64,000 nt of DNA. Origin: an uncultured Reyranella sp. (GTDB lineage: Bacteria > Pseudomonadota > Alphaproteobacteria > Reyranellales > Reyranellaceae). The position numbers and the translations under genes are program-made. This document shows, in pieces, positions 22,860 to 31,278 of the stretch (position 1 is its first letter; every line of letters begins with the position of its first letter). Location: NCBI RefSeq assembly GCF_945957355.1, contig NZ_CAMFKM010000018.1, positions 22,919 to 86,918 on the forward strand, read 5' to 3'. A model generated the notes under the pieces. The model was not told the origin of the DNA, did no database searches, and saw only the letters and a program-made list of their open reading frames with translations.

Positions 22860-25800
22860 ATGATTGGTTTGGTCCGGGTCGCCCTCAAGCGGCCCTATAC
22901 GTTCGTCGTGATGGCGCTGCTGATCCTGATCGTCGGGCCGCTGGCGGCCCTTCGGACGCCGGTCGATATCTTCCCCGAGATCCGCATCCCGGTCATCGCC
23001 GTGGTCTGGCAGTATACCGGCCTGCCGCCCGACCAGATGTCAGGCCGCGTCATGCTGAACTTCCAGCGTGCCCTGACCACCACCGTCAACGACATCGAGC
23101 ATATCGAGGGTACTTCCTACACCGGCATCGGCATCGTGAAGATCTTCTTCCAGCCCGGGGTCGACATAAGCATCGCCAACGCGCAGGTCACCGCCATCTC
23201 GCAGACGGTGCTGAAGCAGATGCCGCCGAATATCACGCCGCCGCTGATCCTGAACTACAACGCCGCCACCGTGCCGATCATCCAACTCGCGCTGGCGGGC
23301 AGGGGCGTGCCGGAGCAGGCGGTGTTCGACCTCGCCATCAATACCGTGCGCACGCCACTGGTCACCGTGCCGGGCGCCGCCATCCCGTTCCCCTTCGGCG
23401 GCAAGTTCCGCCAGATCCAGATCGACCTCGATCCGGCGGCCATGCAGGCGCGCGGCCTGTCCGCTGCCGACGTGGCCAATGCGCTGGCGGCCCAGAACCT
23501 GTTGACCCCGGTCGGCACGCAGAAGATCGGCAGCCACGAATACGCAATCCAGCTCAACAACGCGCCGGTCGACTTCAACGCGCTGTCCGACCTGCCAGTG
23601 TTCGCCGCCAACGGCACCGTAGTCTACCTGCGCGACGTGGCGCAGGTCCGTGACGGCAACCCGCCGCAGCAGAACATCGTGCATGTCGACGACGGCCGCT
23701 CGGTGCTCCTGGCGGTGCTGAAGAACGGTGCCACTTCGACCCTGGCGATCATCGCCGGCATCAAGGAGCGCGTGGAGGAGCTGAAGAGGGTCCTGCCCGA
23801 GAACGTATCGCTGAAGATCCTGGGTGACCAGTCGCTGTTCGTCGAAGGCGCCGTGTCGGGCGTGGCGCACGAGGCGGTGCTGGCCGCGGTGCTGACCAGC
23901 CTGATGATCCTGCTGTTCCTTGGCAGCTGGCGCTCGACGGTGATCATCGCCATCTCGATTCCGCTGGCCATCCTGGGATCGATCGCGCTGCTGGCGGCCT
24001 TCGGCGAGACCCTCAACATCATGACCTTGGGCGGCCTGGCGCTGGCCGTCGGTATCCTGGTCGACGACGCCACCGTCACAATCGAGAACATCAACTGGCA
24101 CCTCGAACAGGGCAAGGACGTCGAGGCCGCCATCATGGACGGCGCCCAGCAGATCGTCGCGCCTGCCTTCGTGTCGCTGCTCTGCATCTGCATCGTCTTC
24201 GTGCCGATGTTCTTCCTGGAGGGCGTGGCGCGCTTCCTGTTCGTGCCGATGGCCATGGCCGTGATGTTCGCCATGGTCTGCTCGTTCGTCCTGTCGCGCA
24301 CCCTGGTGCCAACGATGGCGAACTTCCTGCTGAAGCCCCACGCCGTGCACGGCGTGGGCCACGCCCCGCCGCCCTCGCGCAATCCGCTGGTACGATTCCA
24401 GCGCGGCTTCGAGGGGCAGTTCGAGAAGCTGCGCGCCGTCTATCACGACCTGCTGGGGCTGGCGCTCTCGCATCGGCCGGTCTTCATCGTCTGCTTCCTG
24501 GGCTTCGTGGTGGCATCGTTCGCGCTGGTGCCGTTCCTCGGCCGCAACTTCTTCCCCACCGTCGACTCCGGACAGATCCTGATGCACGTGCGCGGACCGA
24601 TCGGCACGCGCGTGGAGGAGAGCGCCAACAGTTTCGCGGACATCCAGAAGGCGATCCGCACCATCATCCCGTCGAACCAGATCGCGACGATGGCGGACAA
24701 TGTCGGCATGCCGGTCAGCGGCATCAACATGGCCTACAACAACACCGGCACGATCGGACCGCAGGACGGCGATATCCAGATCAAACTGACGCCCGATCAC
24801 AAGCCGACCGACGAATACGTGGCCGAGCTGCGCAAGCGCCTGCCCGGGATGTTCCCGGGCTTCACCTTCTCGTTCCTGCCGGCCGACATCATCAGCCAGA
24901 TCCTGAACTTCGGCGCACCGTCTCCCATCGACGTTCAGGTCCGCACCTCCGACATCAACGCCGGCTTCGAACACGCCAACAGGCTGCTCGCGCGCATCCG
25001 CAAAATTCCCGGCGTGGTCGATGCGCGAATCCAGCAGTCGCGCGGCGCACCGGTCTTCGCCGTCGACATCGACCGCTCTCGCGCCCAGACCGTTGGCCTC
25101 ACGACGCGCGACGTCACCAACTCGCTGGTCGTCAATCTCGCGGGCTCCAGCCAGGTGGCGCCGACCTACTGGCTCAATCCTGCCAACGGCGTGACCTACA
25201 ACATCGTCATGCAGACGCCGCAGTACCGGCTGGATTCGCTGGCCTCGCTCAGCAACCTGCCGATCATGGCGCCGGCCGCCTCGCAGCTCCAGGTGCTGGG
25301 CGGCATCGCCGACATCCGGCGCGATGCCGCCAATGCTGTGGTGTCGCAGTACGATCTCCAGGGCATGGTGCAGGTCTATGCTGCCGTCCAGGGCCGCGAC
25401 CTGGGTTCGGTGGCTGCTGACATACGCGCCGTCGTGTCGGAACTCGCGCCGTTGCAGTCGCCACGCATCCGCTCGGTCAAGGTCCAGGGGCAGGTGAAGA
25501 CGATGGAATCGGCCTTCTCGGGCCTAATGTTCGGCCTGCTGGGCGCGGTCGTGCTGATCTACCTTCTGATCGTAGTGAACTTCCAGTCGTGGAGCGATCC
25601 GTTCGTCATCATCACCGCCTTGCCAGCCGCCCTCGCGGGAATCGTTTGGATGCTGTTCGCGACCGGCACGACGCTCTCCGTGCCGGCGCTGACCGGCGCC
25701 ATCATGTGCATGGGCGTGGCGACGGCGAACTCGGTGCTGGTCATCTCCTTCGCCCGCGAGCGGCTGGCCGAGCTGGGTGACGCCACGGCCGCTGCCCTGG

Positions 25801-26060
25801 ACGCCGGCTTCGTGCGCTTCCGCCCGGTCGTCATGACGGCGTTGGCCATGATCATCGGCATGGCGCCCATGGCGCTGGGCATGGGCGAGGGCGGCGAGCA
25901 GAACGCGCCGCTCGGGCGCGCGGTCATCGGCGGTCTCATATTTGCTACCATTGCCACGCTGATCTTCGTCCCCGTGGTCTTCAGCGTCGTGCATCGCAAC
26001 CACGGCAAGCGGGCCGCCAAAGCGCCCGCCACCGTATCCGGAGCGCCTGATGTCGCCTGA
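22860..26060 (+). CDS. RND efflux transporter permease
   Basis: 1066-aa inner-membrane RND pump with the usual two repeats of a transmembrane helix, a large periplasmic loop, and a further helix bundle. The TM4 proton-relay aspartates are present in VGILVDDATVTIENI. The Lys expected in TM10 of AcrB-type pumps (xKNAIL) is replaced: the matching segment reads GVATANSVLVISFARE. This points to an RND subgroup distinct from AcrB/MexB. Substrates cannot be predicted. GGAAG upstream of ATG 22860 serves as the ribosome-binding site. The adaptor gene overlaps its end by 11 bases, an inverted order compared with mexAB-type operons. Confidence 0.92.
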   Translation: MIGLVRVALKRPYTFVVMALLILIVGPLAALRTPVDIFPEIRIPVIAVVWQYTGLPPDQMSGRVMLNFQRALTTTVNDIEHIEGTSYTGIGIVKIFFQPGVDISIANAQVTAISQTVLKQMPPNITPPLILNYNAATVPIIQLALAGRGVPEQAVFDLAINTVRTPLVTVPGAAIPFPFGGKFRQIQIDLDPAAMQARGLSAADVANALAAQNLLTPVGTQKIGSHEYAIQLNNAPVDFNALSDLPVFAANGTVVYLRDVAQVRDGNPPQQNIVHVDDGRSVLLAVLKNGATSTLAIIAGIKERVEELKRVLPENVSLKILGDQSLFVEGAVSGVAHEAVLAAVLTSLMILLFLGSWRSTVIIAISIPLAILGSIALLAAFGETLNIMTLGGLALAVGILVDDATVTIENINWHLEQGKDVEAAIMDGAQQIVAPAFVSLLCICIVFVPMFFLEGVARFLFVPMAMAVMFAMVCSFVLSRTLVPTMANFLLKPHAVHGVGHAPPPSRNPLVRFQRGFEGQFEKLRAVYHDLLGLALSHRPVFIVCFLGFVVASFALVPFLGRNFFPTVDSGQILMHVRGPIGTRVEESANSFADIQKAIRTIIPSNQIATMADNVGMPVSGINMAYNNTGTIGPQDGDIQIKLTPDHKPTDEYVAELRKRLPGMFPGFTFSFLPADIISQILNFGAPSPIDVQVRTSDINAGFEHANRLLARIRKIPGVVDARIQQSRGAPVFAVDIDRSRAQTVGLTTRDVTNSLVVNLAGSSQVAPTYWLNPANGVTYNIVMQTPQYRLDSLASLSNLPIMAPAASQLQVLGGIADIRRDAANAVVSQYDLQGMVQVYAAVQGRDLGSVAADIRAVVSELAPLQSPRIRSVKVQGQVKTMESAFSGLMFGLLGAVVLIYLLIVVNFQSWSDPFVIITALPAALAGIVWMLFATGTTLSVPALTGAIMCMGVATANSVLVISFARERLAELGDATAAALDAGFVRFRPVVMTALAMIIGMAPMALGMGEGGEQNAPLGRAVIGGLIFATIATLIFVPVVFSVVHRNHGKRAAKAPATVSGAPDVA

Positions 26061-27231
26061 AACTTCGCCCGTTGCCCCCAAGCCGCGTTCGCGACGCGGC
26101 CTGGCCCCGTTTGGCCTTGCCGCCACCCTGGGCCTTGCCGCCGTCGTCGCCAATGGCATCTGGAGCCGGCAGGCCAGCGAGGCCAGGCTCAAGGAATGGA
26201 CCGACATCCAGGCGGTCCCGACAGTCAGCGTCGTCAGTCCGTCGACCGGCGCCAACAAGACGTCGCTCGACCTGCCGGGCCGGCTGGAGGCCTATTCCCG
26301 CGCACCGATTTACGCCCGCGTCGGCGGTTTCCTGAAGGCCTACTACGTCGATATTGGCGCGCCGGTGAAGGCCGGGCAGCTCCTGGCCGAGATCGAGGCA
26401 CCGGACCTCGACCAGCAGCTCCTGCAGGCCAAGGCGTCGCTGGCGAGCGCGCAGGCCGCCGAACAACTGGCGACCGTGACGGCCGGACGCTGGCAGCAGC
26501 TCGGCGGCGCCAACACGGTGTCGCGCCAGACGGTCGACGAGAAGACGGGCGATCTCACGGTCAAGCAGGCCCTGACCAAGGCGGCGCAGGCGGCGGTCGA
26601 CCGACTCGAGGTCCTGTCGGCCTTCAAGCGCATCACTGCGCCGTTCGATGGCATCGTGACGACCCGCAATACCGACGTGGGCGCGCTCATCAACGCCGAA
26701 TCCAGTGCGGGCCTCGCTCTGTTCGTGATCTCCGACATCGAAAAGTTGCGCCTCAACGTCAGTGTCCCGCAGAACTTCGTTCCGGCGGTAAAGCTGAACA
26801 CCAACGTGCAGATCACGGTCCCGGAATATCCCGGCAAGGTCTACAAGGGCGTCGTCGAGGCGTCGGCCCGTGCTGTCGATGCCCAGACCGGCACGACCCG
26901 CATGCAGGTGGTGGTCGACAATGCCAGCGGCGAACTGATGCCCGGCGCCTTCGCCAATACCCGCATCGAGTTGCCGTCCAGCATGAAGTCGCTGGCCATC
27001 CCGTCCGGCGCGCTGATCTTCGACAGGAACGGCTTGCGCGTCGCCACGGTGGATGCCAACGGCAAGGTCATCCTGAAGCCGATCACCATCGCGCGCGACC
27101 TCGGCCAGATCGTCGAGATCGGCAGCGGCCTCACCGCCCAGGATCGCGTCATCGACAGTCCGCCGGACGGCCTGTCCGACGGCGACTCGGTTCGCGTGGT
27201 GGATACCGCCAAGCCTGCCGCCGTGCGATAA
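26050..27231 (+). CDS. RND efflux periplasmic adaptor (membrane fusion protein)
   Basis: 393-aa HlyD/AcrA-type adaptor. It has a cytoplasmic N-terminus, one membrane anchor near residues 15-35 (GLAPFGLAATLGLAAVVANG), a first lipoyl half (YARVGGFLKAYYVDIGAPVKAGQLLAEIEAP), a coiled-coil hairpin, the second lipoyl half (FKRITAPFDGIVTTRNTDVG), and the beta-barrel and membrane-proximal domains. It joins the RND permease to an outer-membrane channel. No TolC-type channel gene is nearby, so a shared channel elsewhere is implied. The start overlaps the permease stop, which means translational coupling. Confidence 0.92.
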   Translation: MSPETSPVAPKPRSRRGLAPFGLAATLGLAAVVANGIWSRQASEARLKEWTDIQAVPTVSVVSPSTGANKTSLDLPGRLEAYSRAPIYARVGGFLKAYYVDIGAPVKAGQLLAEIEAPDLDQQLLQAKASLASAQAAEQLATVTAGRWQQLGGANTVSRQTVDEKTGDLTVKQALTKAAQAAVDRLEVLSAFKRITAPFDGIVTTRNTDVGALINAESSAGLALFVISDIEKLRLNVSVPQNFVPAVKLNTNVQITVPEYPGKVYKGVVEASARAVDAQTGTTRMQVVVDNASGELMPGAFANTRIELPSSMKSLAIPSGALIFDRNGLRVATVDANGKVILKPITIARDLGQIVEIGSGLTAQDRVIDSPPDGLSDGDSVRVVDTAKPAAVR

Positions 27232-27277
27232 ACGCCCTCCGCCACGAGGGCGGCAGGGGGCGGCGGCGGAGACGGCG

Positions 27278-28378
27278 ATGATCGAGACGGAAAAGGGCAG
27301 GGCCGAGGTCACACGGTTCACGATCGACCTGGCGATTCGCCTCGGCCTGATCGCGACCATCGTTTATGTGAGCCTGCTGCTGCTGAGGCCGATTGCGGCC
27401 CTCATGATGTGGGCCGTCATCTTGTCCGTCGCCGTCTATCCACTGTTCAACCTGGCCCGCCGCCGCCTGCATGTCCGCGACGGGATCGCGGCGTCGCTGC
27501 TGTCTCTGCTGCTGCTCGTCCTGCTGCTCGCGCCGGTCGTCATCCTGGCTGCTTCCGCGATCGAGAGCCTCGACGACTACGCGCGGCTGTTGCTGCGGGG
27601 CGGCCACGTCGTGCCGCCGCCGCCGGAGTCCGTCAAGAGTTGGCCGATGGTCGGCGCGCGCGTCTATGACTTCTGGCTGAACGCCTCTAACGACCTCCGC
27701 ACCATGTTGGGGGCCCATGTGGAGCAGCTCACGTCGGCCGGTCGCTGGATCGGCCGTATCGCGGCCGGGGTCTTCCTGGAGGTGCTGCAATTCGCCGGCG
27801 CCATCATCGTGGCGGGCGTCCTGCTGGCCTATTCCGACGAACTCGCTGGCACGTTGCGCGACCTGGCGTCCCGGGCGGCCGACAAGCGCGGCCGGCATTT
27901 CGTCGAGATCGCGGGTTCGACCATCCGCAACGTCTCGCAAGGGGTGATCGGCATTGCTCTCTTGCAGTCGGCGCTGCTTGGCATCGGCATGCTGGTGGCG
28001 GACGTGCCTTTCGCCGGCGCCATTACCTTCGTCTGCCTGGTGCTGGCGATCGTCCAGGTCGGACCCAACATCGTCATGATCCCGGTGGTCATCTGGACCT
28101 GGATGTACCTGCCGGCGCTGCATGCCGGGCTCTTCACCGTCTATACCGCACCGCTGCTGCTGCTCGACAACGTGCTGCGGCCGATCCTGATGGCGCGCGG
28201 CCTGCCGACGCCCATGGCGGTTATCCTGGCCGGCGTCATCTGCGGTACCCTGGCGGGCGGCCTCATCGGCCTGTTCGTCGGCCCGGTGGTGTTGTCCGTC
28301 TTCTACGACCTGCTGGCGGCCTGGATCGCGGCAGGCCGGAAGGTCGAGGAAATCGACGGTCCGGCCTCCGCGCCCTGA
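27278..28378 (+). CDS. AI-2E family transporter (PerM/YdiK-like)
   Basis: 366-aa polytopic protein with about eight membrane segments. The AI-2E/PerM family is indicated by the paired early helices (LIATIVYVSLLLLRPIAALM, ILSVAVYPLFNL), a long extramembrane section at about residues 90-150, and the conserved GPNIVMIPVVIW and LLLLDNVLRPILMARGL segments. Some family members export autoinducer-2, others Na+/Li+; the role here is open. It lies 46 bases after the RND adaptor in the same direction and may be co-transcribed. The stop directly abuts the end of the converging SDR gene. Confidence 0.88.
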   Translation: MIETEKGRAEVTRFTIDLAIRLGLIATIVYVSLLLLRPIAALMMWAVILSVAVYPLFNLARRRLHVRDGIAASLLSLLLLVLLLAPVVILAASAIESLDDYARLLLRGGHVVPPPPESVKSWPMVGARVYDFWLNASNDLRTMLGAHVEQLTSAGRWIGRIAAGVFLEVLQFAGAIIVAGVLLAYSDELAGTLRDLASRAADKRGRHFVEIAGSTIRNVSQGVIGIALLQSALLGIGMLVADVPFAGAITFVCLVLAIVQVGPNIVMIPVVIWTWMYLPALHAGLFTVYTAPLLLLDNVLRPILMARGLPTPMAVILAGVICGTLAGGLIGLFVGPVVLSVFYDLLAAWIAAGRKVEEIDGPASAP

Positions 28379-29233
28379 CTACTTCTTTTGGGGCCGGAGC
28401 GCGTCCCACTGCTCGTCGGTCCAGTCGAGCATCGCCGACGTGTTGGCGCCGCCGCCGCCCGACTGCAGCATCTTGCCGCCGTCGATCACGATGGCATCGC
28501 CGTTGATGTAGGCCGCGCCGTCGCTCACCAGGAAGGCGGCGAGGTTGGCCAGCTCGATATGCTCGCCGGTACGGCGCATCGGGATCGCCTTGATCATGTC
28601 GTCCTGGCCGCCCCGTGCCTTGGGCATCAGGCGGCTCCAGGCGCCCTCGGTCGGGAAGGGGCCGGGGACGATCGCGCAGGTGCGGATGCCCTTGGGACCC
28701 CATTCGACGGCCAGGCTCTTGGTCATGGCCAGCACGCCCGCCTTGGCCATCGCCGACGGCACCGTGAAGGGTGCGCCAGTCAGCGACGAGACGGTGAGGA
28801 TGGACATCACCACCTTGTTGCGCTCGCCGGCGTCGATCCAGCGGCGGCCGGCTGCGACGGTGCAGTAGGCCGAGCCATGCAGCACGATGCCCAGCACGGC
28901 GTCGATCGCGCGCGGCGACATCTTGTGGGTTTGGGCCAGGATCTGGCCGGCGGCGTTGTTGACCAGGATGTCGAGCGGGCGCTTCTCCCAGATCTTGTCC
29001 ATCATCGCCTCGACGGCGTCGGGAACGCGCACGTCGCAAACCACCGTCTCGATCTCGCCGCCGGTCTCCTTCGCGAGCTCAGCCGCGGTCTCCTTCAGCA
29101 CGTCCTCGCGGCGGCCGCAGATGATCACGTTGGCGCCAAGTTCCAGATAGCGGTGCGCCATCGAGCGGCCGAGGCCGGTACCGCCGCCGGTGACCAGGAT
29201 GCGCTTGCCCTTGAGCAGGTCGGGTTGGAACAT
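28379..29233 (-). CDS. SDR family oxidoreductase, 2,4-dienoyl-CoA reductase-like
   Basis: 284-aa SDR. TGGGTGLG binds the cofactor, NNAAGQIL and the catalytic Ser in SILTVSSLTG follow. The usual YxxxK is replaced: the matching segment reads VPSAMAKAGVLAMTKSLAVEWG, so the Tyr is absent and Lys is retained, as in the DECR-type (2,4-dienoyl-CoA reductase) subgroup, which uses a Tyr/Asn placed elsewhere. ATG 29233 is chosen because AGGAGC precedes it. It lies 8 bases after the CaiB/BaiF gene, so the pair is an operon in acyl-CoA metabolism. Confidence 0.88.
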   Translation of the reverse strand: MFQPDLLKGKRILVTGGGTGLGRSMAHRYLELGANVIICGRREDVLKETAAELAKETGGEIETVVCDVRVPDAVEAMMDKIWEKRPLDILVNNAAGQILAQTHKMSPRAIDAVLGIVLHGSAYCTVAAGRRWIDAGERNKVVMSILTVSSLTGAPFTVPSAMAKAGVLAMTKSLAVEWGPKGIRTCAIVPGPFPTEGAWSRLMPKARGGQDDMIKAIPMRRTGEHIELANLAAFLVSDGAAYINGDAIVIDGGKMLQSGGGGANTSAMLDWTDEQWDALRPQKK

Positions 29234-29241
29234 CGTTGCTC

Positions 29242-30447
29242 CTACTTCCTGGTCTCGGTGAAGGCGACGCCGGCGGCGACGAGCTTGTCGATCTCGGCGG
29301 CGGAATAACCGGCTTCCTGCAGGACGGCGCGCGTGTCTGTGCCGAACTTCTTCGGCTTGGTGCGCACCTTGGGCGGGGTTCGCGAGAGCTTCACGGGGTT
29401 GCCGACGTTCCGCCAGCCATCCTTCTCCCACACCATGCCGCGATGCCTGGTGTGCGGCGCCTCCATCACGTCGGACACTTCCAGCACGGCGGCCGACGGC
29501 ACTCCACCTTTCATGAGCTCCTGCGAGAACTCGTTGGCGTCGCGGTCCTTCAACAGCGCGCGCAGCTCGGTCTCGAGCTCGGCCCGATGGGCGACGCGAT
29601 CCTTGTTGGTCCTGAAGCGCGGATCGTCGGCCAGTTCCGGTTTGCCCAACATCTGCGTCAGCTTGCGGAACTGCCCGTCATTGCCGGCACCGACCACGAT
29701 GTTGCGGGTCTTGGTCGGGAAGTTGGAATAGGGCACCAGGCTCGCATGGCTGTTGCCGACCAGCTTGGGCTTGAGGCCCGCCATGAAATAGTTCGGCGCA
29801 TGCGGCTGATGCAGCGCAATGGCGCTGTCGTAGAGCGTCGCGTCGACGAACTGGCCCTTGCCGGAACGGTTGCGCTCGTAGAGCGCCATCAGGATGCCGA
29901 TCGTGGCGTTCATGCCGGTCGAGAGATCGACCACCGGCACGCCGATGCGCACCTGGCCGCCCTCGGGCGAGCCGTTGACGGAGACCAGTCCGGCCGAGGC
30001 CTGCACCATGGCGTCGTAGCCCGGGAAGCCGCCCAGCGGTCCGTCGGCACCGAAGCCCGAGACGCGGGCATGGACCAGCCGCGGAAACCTAGCCGCCAGC
30101 ACGTCGTGGTAGCCGATGCCCCACTTCTCCATCGTACCGGTCTTGAAGTTGTCGATCAGCACGTCGGCAATTTCGAGCAGCTTCAGCAGGACCTCGCGGC
30201 CCTCCGGCTTGGAGAGGTCGAGGGCTATCGTGCGCTTGTTGCGGTTGATGCCGGCGAAGTAGGCCGAGATGCCCTCAGCGTCGAACGGAGGGCCCCAGGT
30301 GCGGGTCTCGTCGCCCTGCGGCGGCTCGATCTTGATCACGTCGGCGCCGTGGTCGGCCAGCATCTGGCCGCAATAGGGGCCTCCCAGCACGCGCGACAGG
30401 TCGATCACTTTCAGGCCCTCGAGCGCGCCCCCGCTTGCCACCGGCAT
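29242..30447 (-). CDS. CaiB/BaiF family CoA-transferase
   Basis: 401-aa class III CoA-transferase. It opens with LEGLKVIDLSRVLGGPYCGQMLADHGADVIKIEPP, continues with NRNKRTIALDLSKPEGREVL and ADVLIDNFKTGTM, and carries the catalytic Asp in GYDAMVQASAG. It moves CoA between carboxylic acids through an aspartyl-CoA thioester intermediate; the acids involved are unknown. ATG 30447 has AGGAG upstream and gives the family N-terminus, whereas the longer frame begins with TTG at 30474. It is the first gene of a two-gene unit with the dienoyl-CoA-reductase-like SDR. Confidence 0.92.
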   Translation of the reverse strand: MPVASGGALEGLKVIDLSRVLGGPYCGQMLADHGADVIKIEPPQGDETRTWGPPFDAEGISAYFAGINRNKRTIALDLSKPEGREVLLKLLEIADVLIDNFKTGTMEKWGIGYHDVLAARFPRLVHARVSGFGADGPLGGFPGYDAMVQASAGLVSVNGSPEGGQVRIGVPVVDLSTGMNATIGILMALYERNRSGKGQFVDATLYDSAIALHQPHAPNYFMAGLKPKLVGNSHASLVPYSNFPTKTRNIVVGAGNDGQFRKLTQMLGKPELADDPRFRTNKDRVAHRAELETELRALLKDRDANEFSQELMKGGVPSAAVLEVSDVMEAPHTRHRGMVWEKDGWRNVGNPVKLSRTPPKVRTKPKKFGTDTRAVLQEAGYSAAEIDKLVAAGVAFTETRK

Positions 30448-30521
30448 TTCGTTCCACTCCTCGGATTGAGACAAGAGGCGCGGTTATAGACCATGGGACT
30501 GGAGCCCGGTACCGTCCGGGC

Positions 30522-31265
30522 ATGATCGAACGCGAGCTGGATATCGCCACGCAAGATGGCGCCATGAACACCTACACGGTACGGCCCGACGATGGCGGGC
30601 CGCTACCCGTCGTCATCATGCTGATGGACGCCCCCGGCGTGCGCGAGGGCCTTCGGGAGATCTGCCGGCGAATTTCGCAGTCCGGCTACTACGTGCTGCT
30701 GCCCAACCTCTACTATCGCTCCACGCGCGAATTCGTCTGCGGCCCGACCCGCAACCATCCCGATGCCGAAGCCAACCTGAAGCGCATGTTCGGCCTGCTG
30801 GAGTCGATCTCCAACGCCAAGGTCGCGGCCGACACCGGCGCGGTGCTCGACGTGCTGCCAACCCTGCCCGATGCAAAACCAGGCAAGGTGGGCCTGGTCG
30901 GCTACTGTATGAGCGGTGCCTTCGTCACGGCGGCGGCCGCAGCGCATCCCGATCGCATCGGCTGTTTCGCGTCCTACTACGGAACGCGCCTGATCACCGA
31001 AAAGCCCGACTCGCCGCACCTGATGCTGGGCGACATCGTCGCCGAAGGCTACTACGCCTTCGCCGAGCATGACACCTACGTGCCGCTGTCTGACGTCGCA
31101 AAATTCGAGCGGCTGCTGGCCGCCGCGCCGTTTCCCTCGCGAGTCGAGACTGAGGCGGGCGCGCATCACGGCTACGCTTTCTCCGACCGTGGCAACCTGC
31201 ACGAGACTGCCCGCGAGAAGCACTACGAACGCATGCTGGCGCTGTTCCGCCGGCACTTGAGTTAG
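30522..31265 (+). CDS. dienelactone hydrolase family protein
   Basis: 247-aa alpha/beta hydrolase of the dienelactone hydrolase family. The nucleophile is Cys in VGYCMSGAF, the Asp lies in AFAEHDTYVP, and the His in GAHHGYAFSDR, giving the Cys-Asp-His triad characteristic of carboxymethylenebutenolidases. It could open dienelactones in chlorocatechol-type pathways. The downstream iron alcohol dehydrogenase resembles maleylacetate reductase, the next step of that route, 13 bases away. That pathway role is an inference from the pairing; no ring-cleaving dioxygenase is present in the window. Confidence 0.87.
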   Translation: MIERELDIATQDGAMNTYTVRPDDGGPLPVVIMLMDAPGVREGLREICRRISQSGYYVLLPNLYYRSTREFVCGPTRNHPDAEANLKRMFGLLESISNAKVAADTGAVLDVLPTLPDAKPGKVGLVGYCMSGAFVTAAAAAHPDRIGCFASYYGTRLITEKPDSPHLMLGDIVAEGYYAFAEHDTYVPLSDVAKFERLLAAAPFPSRVETEAGAHHGYAFSDRGNLHETAREKHYERMLALFRRHLS

Positions 31266-31278
31266 GGGAGCGAGCGAA

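Noticed and set aside
23040..24974. 644-codon minus-strand frame opposite the RND permease
   Set aside because: Its sequence is rich in Asp/His/Arg/Gln with no recognisable fold; a shadow of the permease codon pattern.
27278..28378. Quorum-sensing (autoinducer-2) exporter
   Set aside because: The AI-2E family name is historical; many members are ion antiporters or of unknown role, and no lsr or luxS gene is nearby.
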